Source: Adiantum capillus-veneris
Lineage: Eukaryota > Streptophyta > Polypodiopsida > Polypodiales > Pteridaceae
Length of the DNA stretch: 64,000 nucleotides
Assembly (NCBI GenBank): GCA_014529385.2
Contig: CM043959.1
Coordinates: forward strand, 558,001 to 622,000
Direction of reading: 5' to 3'
Under the pieces are notes generated by a model. The model made no database searches and was not told the origin of the DNA. It saw nothing but the letters and a program-made list of their open reading frames with translations. Below are positions 21,187 to 32,519 of the stretch, piece after piece. Made by a program: the position numbers and the translations under genes. Position 1 is the first letter of the stretch; each line of letters opens with the position of its first letter.

Positions 21187-22560
21187 CAGTTCTAAATATA
21201 TACATACACGCAAACGAACATAGCCTATTCACAGACCAAAAATTCTAGGCAAATTAAATGGATTTTTACAATACTTTATTTGCTATTGAGAATATATTTT
21301 GTACAAGGTAGTGAAGAAAACAAAGTATAACATGGAAGAAAGAAATCCCCAAGTCTCAAGGGATTCTACTTTAAGGTACCAGATAAGCCTCATGTCCTCA
21401 ACCACATCGAGCAGTATGTTTTTATCAAAGAAGGTAGCCCTCACCTGCACCCATAGTAAGCAAGAAAATGCTTGGTTAGCAATTGTTACTGTGTACAGGT
21501 GATGCGTGGGCATCCCTGTTGTTATCCATGTCCCAATGAAAAAAACAACCGTTCTCAAATGTAATTGTAATTTGAAAAAAGAGTAAGAGTTTTTTAAGCC
21601 AAGTTATTACTATAAGATATTCCTTGCTTTTAAGCAAATCTTTCCTAGAGAGTGGATTTCCATAATAAATGCTACCATTTATCAAAACAGATCCATATTC
21701 TTCAAAAAACATGCCGCTGCCAATCTTTAGTTTAAAGTGTTTAAAGAGGTTCGCTCAATCAAACTGTGTTTATACATTTCTAAATTTCTAAATCATTCTT
21801 AAGACAGATACGGGAGAATTTTACCCCACATGAGCAAGCACAGGTTAGCTCGAGACATACACCCTATAGTAGGCATCAGTTTTTAACAGTTATGCTATTT
21901 CAAAATACCTCCCGAAGTGCTAGAGGAAAGCCGATTACACATGAACAACGTCAAACCCAAATCATATTTCACTAACTGAGCCTAAAGGCTTTTGTAGCAT
22001 TCTAGAGAAAGCCAAGCCATAACATATCTAAATTTTTTTTAAAAAAACATTCTAAGGTGATGTCTTTAATAGAAAACGACACAATAAGGTACATGACTCC
22101 GATAACCAGCAGAACAACGATAAGATTCCCAGCCCATATAACTAGATTTTGAAGTTCTCCCTTCATGAGTTACGAACAGATTTAATCATCTTAATTGACA
22201 TCATCATTTGCAGCTGTCTCTCTTCAAATGTCATGGCTGATATATTTTTTCACAAAGCCAGTAACATATTCCAGTTTTCTTCCCTGCCGAAAAAAATAAT
22301 ACCAATTCCATTACTTGTTATCAAAAATTGAAAGGAAGCAACAGATTTATTATTCTTGGTATGAAAAAAAAAGAGAAGGAAAAGTATGTTTTGAAAGAGA
22401 AGGCCAAAGTGAATCATAGCCAGACCAATCAGGCAAGTGTAAGCCCCAAGAGAAGCATTAAGCCAAAACCAGAATAGTAATAGTCAGAGAAAAGTAAGAG
22501 TCCAGCTAAAAGTCAGAGACCAACAAAAGCATAGTCCAAAGACCAGCTCTCACACTAGAC

Positions 22561-22812
22561 AGTACACATTATGCCATAAACTCATTTTAGATATCTAAAC
22601 CCTAGCTGGAGATATCAAGTTTTATATCCTTTGTCACAACATCATGTGGGTATATTTATAATGCAATCATCATCCTACTAACTGAGAGTACACATTATGC
22701 CATAAACTCATTTTAGATAATTAAACCCTACCTGGAGATATCAAGTTTTATATTCTTTTGTAATAGCATCATGTGGGTATATTTATAATGCAATCATCAT
22801 CCTACTAACTGA
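22561..22812. repeat. 126-bp tandem duplication
   Basis: AGTACACATTATGCCATAAA starts at 22561 and again at 22687. Copy 2 of the family has this segment only once (about 26930-27055), so the duplication happened after the copies separated. Confidence 0.85.
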
Positions 22813-23307
22813 TATGAAATGAAATGAGAGCAAATATGGGCAAGTTTAATAGAGCAAATCTTAGATTATTATAAAGCCGGGGAACCAAACCTTAACCAGG
22901 TAAAAAATATCCAGCTACCACATGTCAGCAATACTTTCAAGATGCAAACCGTGAGCAACAGATCTGGCTAGTGTAGTAAAAAGACCAGATATCTTTCGGG
23001 TAAGTGATGGATGTCAGTAACCGTATTCAAGCTCAACACAAAAAAAAAGACATCTTTAGGGTAAGTAATGTTTTTTATCCTCTACGAAACTTTTCAAAAT
23101 CTGACAGTACCTCAGTACCCAATAATCATAAAACAGTGAGTTCCTAGTTTTAAGGATTTCAGCAAACAAAACAGCCCAAAATCAGAGCATCCCAATCGAT
23201 CACAAAACTATCCAATAAGCAAGAGTTAAAACTATTAACCTTACTATCTACTTAAGTTTACCACATTATCTTAATTATCTTAACCAAATCATCTTAATTT
23301 TATCACA

Positions 23308-24200
23308 TTATCTTAAGTTAGAAGTACAAACATGTACACCTAAGTTAGTAAAAGACTTACAAAACTTAGGATATAGGTGACAAACACAGACTAGAACATC
23401 TTCATTGTGGAGGAAATCATTAGAATAAATAAGATTTTTGATAGATGGCAAGTATTTCCATCCAAACATCACATCTTTTAGCAAAAGATTTGGTCCAAAA
23501 ACGTGTCTAAAGCATTCAGTAAAAATAGATTGGGGAGTAAAAATTTCCAAAATCTTGCTAGTAAACAAGCAATGTGTAAGTATTCTATTACATGCTTCTT
23601 CCTTTGGAGGAAGGTAAATTCTACCACAGGCGTTCCTTCGTACCTGCACATCACATATCCAAAAGATTTTGGATTGGTAGGTTTCTGCCACAACCTCTAG
23701 TAAAGCTTTTCGCCCTCCCTCTACCAAATACAGAATCACTAGAGGAGGGAGTCAAGAAAGAGATATAAGAAGCCGACGGGGAGACAAGTGTGTTGGGGTG
23801 TTGGATACTTGAGTATCTTCATCATCCATATTAGGCTTGATTTGACCAACCATACCTTTGATTCCTTTATAACCTCCATAAGTGGTTAACAGTGTGCCAC
23901 AACCTTCAGAACCCAGCTCTTGGAGGGTGTCGCACATAATAGATCTGTAATGTATAAAGGCGATTTGAGCTAAGACCAGATCCCTAGCTTGTCCACCCAG
24001 CCACGAACATAAGAGGGATTGATGAAACTCTTCTTCTTTGTCAGGAAAGATATTTGGAAGATTGTTGAGGGCGTACCAAATAGCATGGTCAAACCAAATG
24101 ATGCTCGAGTCACAAGCAGCTTTAGGATCTAAAAATCTGCATGCACACTTAAGATAAGATCTGAACACATTCCACACCGTTTCAGTGTAGTAATCAACAT
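23308..24200 (-). pseudogene. Uncharacterised protein of the TG-edged family, C-terminal part
   Basis: Two same-strand frames (23752-24177 and 23308-23739) read as ordinary protein, with balanced composition and no low complexity: WNVFRSYLKCACRFLDPKAA, WLGGQARDLVLAQIAFIHYR, then KIFWICDVQVRRNACGRIY. The upstream frame at 24218 runs into it with a one-base shift near 24220. A stop separates the two parts near 23750. I recognise no domain. It could be a transposon protein, because related repeats are present in at least four places. Confidence 0.45.
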
Positions 24201-24217
24201 TATTTTTACTAAAGTCA

Positions 24218-24955
24218 TCACATCTTTGGTTCTTGCATATAAACCTGTATTAGATTTGCATTTTTTTCGTCAAGGAAATTCATATTGAAAGGATCTTTAA
24301 TCAGATCTCCTTTATCCAAGAGTTGTATCCTTTTAATAACCTTAAGCTTGCATTCTTCAATAGTGGTAGGTGCGAGGTTGGCAAGGAAGACCCAAGTTTC
24401 CATAGAAATGGGAGCAAGAAACCCTTTATTTAGGAACAACCAAAGTTTGTGCTCTACACCCAAGGATTCTACTTCAATTTTTCTCGATGGTAAAAAAGGA
24501 AAGGCTCTGGAGACTTTCAGCACCATATCCAAAAGGGAAAACTTACTGAGTGAACAAAGGTCCTTTTGAAATTCTTTTACAGCTTCCAATGCCGCAGCAT
24601 CTCTACAAAAGAGGCTGTTAGGAGGAGGGACTATTGGAGTAGAGGGAGCAATAACAAAGTTGGGGCTTAGCCAACAATTTTTTTTGAGAAGATTGGAGAA
24701 TTGAGAGCCTTTAGCAGAGAAGGAAGCTAAGTCCTGAATATGAGCTTTGGTAAGACCAGCCAAATTAGAAGTAAATTCCAGTAGCAGGTAGATACCCTTG
24801 GTTTTATTCTTAACAAGGAGAGTGAGAACTTTCACCCATTGGTCAAAGGAAATAAGTTGGACAAGTGACATACTAGAATCTTTTGAGGCATCAAAAATTA
24901 AAGCTGAAGCCTCACTATCTTGGATACATTTCAGCACAAGTAGAGAAGCAAAGGA

Positions 24956-24998
<43 letters not shown>

Positions 24999-25057
24999 TT
25001 CATAGGGAGAGTAAGACTTTGGGAAAGGGTGATAATCTGCGAAGATTTCAATAACAA
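24218..25057 (-). CDS. Uncharacterised protein of the TG-edged family, N-terminal part (279 codons)
   Basis: This is the longest clean non-LTR-type frame in the left half of the window. After a leader with a proline run encoded by the G39 tract (24958-24996) come SFASLLVLKCIQDSEASALI, FDQWVKVLTLLVKNKTKGIY, VAPSTPxVPPPNSLF-like linker sequence, and METWVFLANLAPTTIEECKL. The LAPTTIEECKLKV stretch resembles LAPMTVGSLKV in the minus-strand frame at 61178, in another copy of the family. A start codon is not certain: an ATG lies at 25055-25057, but the frame may begin upstream as an exon. Function is unknown. Confidence 0.5.
24958..24996. repeat. Run of 39 G
   Basis: An uninterrupted G homopolymer inside the minus-strand frame, giving a polyproline tract. 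The exact length is doubtful in any sequencing technology. Confidence 0.9.
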
Positions 25058-25160
25058 AAGTTAGATTAACATATTTTGGACGAGAAGAGTAGACCCACAT
25101 AGTTTATACAGAGAGTGACTTCTTTTTTAGTTTTACAGCCTTACGAAGATAGGGCCTAAT

Positions 25161-25528
25161 CCTAAGTGAGATATTTGGAAAGACATTTTCTAATTCTCTA
25201 GCAAGTCGTATTTCTCCAAAATTAGAGCTCTTTTTACTGGGTCAGAGCAGATCTCATTCTTGCTGTGAGTTTTCGAGTATCCTAGTGGACAAAAATTTAT
25301 GAAATAATGAAAAGACAAGGCAAAAAGGACGTTAGAAAGAGCGTACGAGAACAATTATAATAAAATGGTAGTGCTAGCAACCTTTCACTAGTCATGTCAA
25401 AGGGGACCACTTCGACTGTGTGATAGCACCCTTGCCTATTAGAATATAATAAATTATAATGTAACAGGCGCTCAGAAATAGAACAAAGGTCTGAGAGAGA
25501 CAGACAAGTCAATCTCTCTTTTGAGTTT
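25161..25528. other. Spacer between family copies
   Basis: No gene recognised. It may hold the 5' end of the coding element, for example an upstream exon on the minus strand. Confidence 0.4.
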
Positions 25529-27536
25529 ATTGTGTGTGTAGCAGTTCTAATATATACATACACGCAAACGAACACAACCTGTTCACATACCAAAAATTCT
25601 AGGCAAATACAATGGATTTGTACAATAATTTATTTATTGTTGAGAATAAATTTTGTACAAGGTAGTGAAGAAAACAAAGTATAACCTGGGAGAAGGAAAT
25701 CCCCAAGTCTGGAGTGATGTTGCTTTAAGGTACAAGATAAGCGTCATGTCCTCAACCACATCGAGTAGTATGTTTTTATCAAATAAAGTAGCCCTCACTT
25801 GCATCCATAGTAAATAAGAAACACTCGGTTAGCAATTGTTACTGTGTACAAGTGATACGTGGGCATCCCAGTTGTTATCCATGTCCCAATGAAAAAAACA
25901 ATCGTTCTCGAATGTAATTGTAATTTGAAAAAAGAGTAAGAGTTTTTTAAGCCAAGTTATTATATAAGATATTCCTTGGTTTTAAGCAAATCTTTCCTAG
26001 AGAGTGAGATTCCTATAATAAATGCTACCATTTATCAAAGCAGATCCAGATTCTTCAAAAAACATTCTGCTGTCAATCTTTAGTTTGAAGTGTTTAAGAG
26101 GTCTCATAATCAAACCATGTTCATAAATTTCTAAATCAATTTAAAACAGATTGGGGAGAATTTTACCCCACATGAGCAAGCAGAGGTTAGCTTGAGACAT
26201 ACACCCTATAGTAGGCATCAAGTTTTAAGAGTTATTCTATTTCAAAATACCTCCGGAAGTGCTAGAGGAAAGCCAGTTACACATGAACAATGTGAGACCC
26301 AGATCATATTTCACTAATAGAGCCTAAAGGCTTTTGTAGCATTCTAGAGAAAGCCAATCCATAACATATCTGAGTGTTTAAAAAAGAAAACATTCTAAGG
26401 TGGTATTAAATTCTAAGGTGGTCTTTAATACAAAACGACACAGTAAGGTACATGACTCCGGTAACCCGCGGAACAACCAGAGGATTCCCAAGCCATATGT
26501 TTAGATTTTGAACTTTTCCCTTCATGAGTTACGAACAGATTTAATCATCTTAACTAACATCATCATTTACAACTGTCTCTCTTCAAATGTCATGGCCGAC
26601 ATATTTTTTCACAAAGCCATTAACATATTCCAGTTTTTTTCCCTGCCAAAAAAAATAATACCAATTCCATCACCTGTTACCTGAAATTAAAAGGAAGCAA
26701 TAGATTTATTATTCTCAGTATGGAAATCAAAAAAGAAGGAAAAGTATGCTTTGAAAGAGAAGGCCAAAGTGCTATATTCTGAATCATAACCAAACCAGCC
26801 GAGCAAGTCTAAGCCCCAAGAGAAGCATTAAGCCAAAACCAGAATAGTAATAGCCAGAGGAAAGTAAGAGTCCAACGAAAAGTCAGAGACCAACAAAAGC
26901 ATAGTCCAAAGACCAACTCTCACACTAGAGAGTACACATTATTCCGTAAAATCATTTTAGATAATTAAACCCTAGCTGGAGATACCAAGTTTTATATTCT
27001 TTTGAAATAGCATCATGTGGGTATATTTATAATTTAATCATCATCCGACTAACTGATATGAAATGAAATGAGAGAAAATATGGGCAAGTTTAATAGAGCA
27101 AAGCTTAGATTATTATAAAGCCGGGGAACCAAACCTTGACCAGGTAAAAAATATCCAGCTACCACATGTCAGCAATACTTTCAAGATGCAAACGGTGAGC
27201 AACTGATCTGGCTAGTGTAGTAAAAAGACTAGATATCTTTCAGGTAATTGATGGATGTCGGTAACCGTATTCAAGCTCAACACAAAAACAAGACATCTTT
27301 AGGGTAAGTGATGTTTTTTATCCTCTACGAAAATTTTCAAAATCTGGCAGTACCTTAGTACCCAATAATCATACAACAGTGAGCTCCTAGTTTTAAGGAT
27401 TTGAGCAAACAAAACAGCCCAAAATCAGAGCATTTCAATCGATCACAAAATTGTCCAATAAGCACGAGTTAAAAATACCAAGCTTACTATCTATTTAATT
27501 TTATCACTGTTATCTTAATTATCTTAACCAAATCAG
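25529..27536 (-). mobile_element. TG-edged repeat family, copy 2
   Basis: It begins with a short (TG)n then TAGCAGTTCTAATATATAC and follows copy 1 to TATCTTAACCAAATCA (27536). Shared landmarks include AACAATCGTTCTCGAATG, CATGAGTTACGAACAG and GAACCAAACCTTGACCAGG. The similarity ends where copy 1 enters its coding block, so this copy lacks the gene. That is compatible with 5' truncation on the minus strand. Confidence 0.7.
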
Positions 27537-28460
27537 CCGAGCCCCATCTTAAAAGCTAGATCAGTGACGCCCACCATAAAAAATAAAACACATGTAAATT
27601 GGAAGAAGATGACAACTCCACCACAGCTTTCTCCTTACTTTTAGGCATGCTGCAGTCACCACAACTTACAATTTAGAATTCACAAGCACAAAACAATGAT
27701 GCTAAGTGAGTGTAGTACTCACATGTTCCACATCAGTGAGGGTTTTATAGTGGAGGAAGTCTAGCCGTAGGTGACGGGACCCGACATTTCCCATACTTCC
27801 TCGCAATCAAGGTAGCTCTTACATCCCATTTCTCTAGGGATTTTACTAGCACAAGATCCGTGTGTCAAATTGTGAGCACTATAGCTGTGTGTCCGTATAC
27901 ACTCCATTCACATGCAGAGGGTAGCGTGCAACAGAGCAGAAGTACGAGCAGGTTTAACGTTTGCAGGCGGTTTTACAGTTTTTAGAAACACTATACAGCT
28001 GTTCATAAAGTAAGGCAATTTTTAAAATCTATGGTTTATAGGTAGCAAATAAGAACTAGCTCAAATAATTTTAAAAAAGAGGCTCAATGAATCCCCCCTT
28101 AGTTTACTGCCATTAGTGAAAATAAGAGAAATAGTAATTTTGTAGCAATAGCCAGTTTGAACATATCCGACTATTTTTGCAAAGTCGACGTGCGGCTCAA
28201 AAGAATTCTTATAAGGTATAGTCTCCGACTCTAGATGGTCGCATACGAACAAATACTGACAGTACTGACATTTCTAAAGAGACTATTATAGGTAGGGTGG
28301 CTAGTTGGGTAAGTTTCTAGGAGAAACATATGTCGAGAAAACAAAAGGTGATTTAAAGTGTTACGAGATCCAATAAGAGTGGGCAAGTAAAGTGGGCATT
28401 TTGTACGGATAGTCACTAGGTAGAGGTTGCTATCTGGGTCTATATAAGACAGGCGCACTA
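27537..28460. other. Stretch without a recognised gene
   Basis: Unique-looking AT-rich sequence. CGTAGGTGACGGGACCCGAC and CCTCGCAATC are moderately GC-rich spots. No domain was recognised on either strand. Confidence 0.4.
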
Positions 28461-28500
28461 TTCTTCAGAGTGCACTGTAACAGACTAGGGCATTTATTAA
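28436..28500 (+). promoter_or_regulatory. Possible TATA promoter, LTR-like context
   Basis: GGGTCTATATAAGACAGG is a strong TATA-box match followed by sequence with the look of an LTR transcript start (TGCACTGTAACAGACTAGGG). No matching second LTR was found, so this is only a suggestion. Confidence 0.25.
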
Positions 28501-29140
28501 GAGTTTAACACCAAGAGTTTACAAGTTTCTTCAATAACTTGTCTTAAGCTGTGTCTTACACTTCATCAGCTATGACTTATAGTCAAGATCAGGTATTACC
28601 GATATCCCTTGCTCATCTACAGTAATCAAGAGAGTCCATTAAAAAAACACCATACTCCGTTATGAGTTTCGTCTATTCCCTCTATTAGGAACATCGGTTG
28701 CACAGACGAAATGCTGGATCTATCAAAATAGAGTGACACGAGTGATGCTTTGGGGTCGAGAGCACTTCAGGAAAAATCCGTCTAGTGATGGTAAAGGAAG
28801 CCTTGGGCTTAGGGTCACACTATTATTATGTGGAACATTTAATGCAGCGTGGATTTTTGGAGCGGTTATATTCGCTAGCAGAGTTTCTACCACATCGTAA
28901 GATATATTTGTATCCCCATTTTGGCCTACGTTAAGAGGATATTTTAACCATACACTTCACACTAGGGAGTTTAGTGTAATTTTAGCGAACCGTATCTTAC
29001 CTTTGGCTCAGCGTCCAAACATGTGTTATTATTGTGACAGCTGCTTGTGTTAATGGATGGGATAATTGAAATGTAAAGGTGAAGAAAAGAGGTGTTTTAT
29101 TGAATCTAATCCATGCTATTTCTATCCAATTTCTATAGAT
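28501..29140. other. Stretch without a recognised gene
   Basis: No convincing coding frame, repeat or RNA gene seen. Confidence 0.35.
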
Positions 29141-29635
29141 ATGATTCATATTATCTCTGCAAACTCTGACAAGCTTCAGAAAACACCTAATGACACACTT
29201 ATTGAGGCGATCAAAATGGGGCAGAACTAGGACCTATCAAAACTTTAAATATCCATATCTTGGCCATCTGTACTTTGAATTCCAATCTTAAAAGACCAAC
29301 ATGCTTCATAAATTGAGTACTTCAGATCTATCAACACACCCATGCTTTGACCACCCCACTATCCAATCCGGTGAGAATCTGCAAAGCATTTTGAACATCA
29401 CCCTTTGCACTTCCATCTCTACATAATAAGCTCTCCAATCAACCACCTAAGAGAGGTCCCATAGCAAAGCACTTTGGCCTAAACAATCCCCTTATGTTTA
29501 TACATATGCATCCACCTATGTGCCCTGAATCGTCATACCTACTTTACCACCCTGGCATGCACATGTAGATATCCTTGGGCTTACTTCTTGCCTTTTTTTA
29601 GCACGAACACACTTTAGCTATAACATCATTGCCCA
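29140..29635 (-). mobile_element. Tat-like LTR start, truncated copy
   Basis: On the minus strand it begins TGGGCAATGATG (plus edge 29635) after AACAAGGGAGT. It resembles 29850-30413: both have AATACCAACATGCT/AAGACCAACATGCTTC, CAGATCTATCAAC and CATGCTxTGACCA. It is cut short of the rest of the LTR. Confidence 0.5.
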
Positions 29636-29849
29636 ACTCCCTTGTTGAACATTTACGAGTGGAAATTTGTTCCCCGACTTCGATTCCACACACCCACTTT
29701 GCATTTTGACTCTTTCGTGACCTGAAAGCCCTAAAAATGCCAAAAGTCATGTGATCATCCACTACTACTTCAAGCTACCATCCTTAGTCCGTGATGCTCG
29801 AGACCTTGATTGAGGACCCGTCACTTCAAACTAACTTTATAAGCTTCAC

Positions 29850-30413
29850 AGTACCTTTGAAAATGCTAGAAAGATTGAAAAAACACTTGATGGCACACTT
29901 ACCAAGGTGACCAAAACAGAATAGAGCTGGCCCTTGCCATAACTTTAATCGTCCATATCTTGATCGCTTGAACTTCAATTGCCAATCTAAAAATACCAAC
30001 ATGCTCCATAAAATGACTACGTCAGATCTATCAACTCACTCATGCTCTGACCATCTCGCTGCACTCGTCCAATCCGATAAGAATTTGCAAAGCACCCTTT
30101 TTCTTCACACTGCCAAACCTTTTGTTATACACCTCTCATTGACAGGCTGTTTGAACCAGCCCATATGGTACTTTGAAGACCACCCTTAGCACTTTCATTT
30201 CAGCACTTTGAACCCTCTAATCATCTACCTTTGAAAGGAACCATGACATATAATGTTGGCCCAAATAACCCCAACAAGTGTGCACATCTGGATCATCCAG
30301 CTGTGTGACCTTGACCTTCATACCTGCTTTACTGTCCTGACATGCACTTGTTGATATCCATCGCTCCACATTGTCCTAGCACAAACTCGCTTCAACTAAA
30401 CCATCATTGTCCA
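29850..30413 (-). mobile_element. 3' LTR of element C, start only
   Basis: It starts (minus) TGGACAATGATGG at 30413, directly after a polypurine-like AACAAGAGGGT and the 3' UTR of element C. The second copy at 29140-29635 lies in tandem, so two LTR starts follow one another. Confidence 0.55.
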
Positions 30414-30599
30414 ACCCTCTTGTTGAACATTTATGTTCAACCACAAGAGATGCTTATTGAACTTGAAACTGAAAAACTAGAAAACACTTTGAGAAAACAC
30501 TTTGAGAAAACACTTTGAGAAAACACAAAAAACCGCTACCAAATGTACATAGTTTTATTCCTATTGTCCATAGCTCTTGTCTACGTGGGTTGCCCAACC

Positions 30600-30948
30600 C
30601 CCTTATTTATCACTTGATGCACAGTTTACACCAAATCCGTTTCAAAATACAACGAGAAACGCATACCATGTATGATGTGTTTGAGAGGTTTACCATTCAA
30701 CCTTTCCAATCGATAAATACCATTGGGAAAACTTTGATGCACTTTGTATGGTCCCATCCACTTCTTATTGAAAAGGTGAAGTCGAGATAAATCTCATACA
30801 TTATCACTAGATTACCCTTCTGTATTTGCTTCTCTAAAAAATGTTGGTTGAACTTTGTGATCCTCTTTTCCCGTTGCTTCACATAAAAGTCTGCCTCAAC
30901 CTCCCTACCCATCTTTAAATCTTCAACGCAAGTGATCGTGTCTTGCAA
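30600..30948 (-). pseudogene. Element C pol 3' end, GPY/F module
   Basis: The frame shows KQREKRITKFNQHFLEKQIQ, GNLVIMYEIYLDFTF and then, after a frameshift, KPLKHIIHGMRFSLYFE, matching the equivalent part of element B (LVMKYDIYLDFTF, NGVRLKLYFD). It forms the end of the integrase. Confidence 0.6.
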
Positions 30949-30990
30949 AACATCCTAATGAGCATGCCACACACCCTTCAATGCACCCAA

Positions 30991-31490
30991 TTAGACATGC
31001 ACATGCAAAACTACCTCTTTACCATAAACCAACTCATATGGGTTGAAGTTGGTAGCAACTTTATAAGAAGTCATATAAGTCCACAAGCACTTGTCAATTT
31101 TAACCTCCCATGCCTCTACCTGCTTGTACACATACTTGCTAAGAATGTTGAAAATATGGCCTTCTTTTTTTACCAACCCGCTACACTGTGGATGGTATGG
31201 TGAAGGAAACCTGTGTTGGATACCTATTTCTCCACTAATGCATGTACCAACTTGCTTCGAAAACCTTGACCTCTATCAAAAATTAACACCCAAGGCACTC
31301 CAAAGCGACAACAGATACAATCAAAGACAAACTGAGCCATTTTCTAAGAATTCATCTCCCTTACTTCTTTTGCCTTGACTCACCTGATAAGATAGTCAAT
31401 GGCAATGGCCACCACCACTATATACTTCTTGCCGCTTGTTTATTTTGGTACTGGACCAATACCATCCAAACCCCACTTCTCAAATGAATT
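30991..31490 (-). pseudogene. Element C integrase core
   Basis: Read on the minus strand: KWGLDGIGPV (first catalytic D kept), GKKYIVVV, then IFDRGQGF (second D kept), then SPYHPQCSGLVKKEGH, where the third catalytic residue E is replaced by K. KYVYKQVEAWEVKIDKCLWT and NPYELVYGKEVVL follow in good shape. Small indels shift the frame several times. It is downstream of the zinc finger at 31530-31721. Confidence 0.65.
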
Positions 31491-31529
31491 TTGAGCTATG
31501 ATAGCTCCTTGTGACACTGCCACCAACAA

Positions 31530-31721
31530 TTATTCACCCATGGTTTGACACTTGTGGCATGTTTCACACCAATAGTGCACGTCGGGCACTATAGACGGCC
31601 ACCAAAAACCAGCTCTAAGGATACCAAAAAGTACCTTATCTTTGCCCTGATGTCCTCTCTTTTCATGACACTGCTTTATAACCATACCGAATTCCTCTTT
31701 GTAGAGAACCCTCCTCGGCAC
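31530..31721 (-). pseudogene. Element C integrase zinc finger (HHCC)
   Basis: A clean 63-codon frame with LYKEEFGMVIKQCHEKRGHQ, LRAGFWWPSIVPDVHYW and CETCHKCQTMGE. The pairs H-x4-H (HEKRGH) and C-x2-C are intact. In gypsy integrases this domain binds LTR ends and supports multimer formation. Confidence 0.75.
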
Positions 31722-31823
31722 TACATCTCAACCATATGCCATCAAATCCTCCCCTATCAAGGTGATCTTGCGAGCCTTTTGAACAATCTGCCTTCTTTGC
31801 AACTTGCACAAATGCTCCAACCA

Positions 31824-32086
31824 TTAACTTGTACTAAAAAATTCATCAATCTCTTTCAAAGTTTCTCTATCTGCATAGGTGACGGGTGCCACATATAAAC
31901 CTGCTACATGAGCCTGCACATGACTCCTAGCCAAATGATTAGCCTCTCGATTCTTCTCTCTTCTAACATGTTTGAATTGCACCACCTTGAAAAACTTCAA
32001 CAGCTTCATTATAGAAAAAAACCAACTTTTAAGATAGTCCCTCTTTACCTGCCATTGCCCCAAAAATTGCTTCATGACCAAGAAGA
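31824..32086 (-). pseudogene. Element C second RNase H, truncated at an LTR junction
   Basis: The frame begins inside the domain (LVMKQFLGQWQVKRDYLK) and continues KFFKVVQFKHVRREKNREAN, ARSHVQAHVAGLYVAPVTYA and LKEIDEFFSTS, as in element B. Its start coincides with the end of the LTR at 32084. Everything upstream (gag, protease, RT, first RNase H) is missing. Confidence 0.65.
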
Positions 32087-32392
32087 TGGAAAGGGGGAAG
32101 GGATACACACCCGGAACACAAACTATTGCCTCTCTCTTATCCCTCTACGCCAACATGCACATACCCATCGTGAAAAGATCCAGCACATACACACACACAT
32201 AAACACTCACACACACAAAACCTCTTGCCCCCCCTCTCCATCTGCACCAACACACTCACACATCTCTCTCTCTCTCTCTCTCTCCCCCAGACTCCCTCCT
32301 CCTCCTCCCCTCCTCTCACCCTCCACACCATCCTCCAATCCACCTTCTCCTCACCCCCACCCTCTCCCTCTCTTCCGTAATCCGCTCCTCCT

Positions 32393-32426
<34 letters not shown>

Positions 32427-32427
32427 C

Positions 32428-32519
<92 letters not shown>

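Larger units (their letters stand above)
21059..25160 (-). mobile_element. TG-edged repeat family, copy 1 (with coding block)
   Basis: The part 21186-23300 is repeated at 25540-27536 in the same orientation with high similarity over about 2 kb. Beyond the shared part, copy 1 continues into a coding block on the minus strand (23308-25057). Read on that strand the element would have a gene upstream and end in GCTA(CA)n. Copies at 60239 and 62526 share the same edge and an exon-like block followed by a GT donor. The class is unknown: no RT, integrase or terminal inverted repeat was recognised. Confidence 0.6.

Noticed and set aside
21186-27536. LTR retrotransposon with 2-kb LTRs at 21186 and 25540 around the coding block
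   Set aside because: No primer binding site, no TG...CA ends, no target duplication, and the same edge occurs twice more at 60-62 kb without a matching partner layout.
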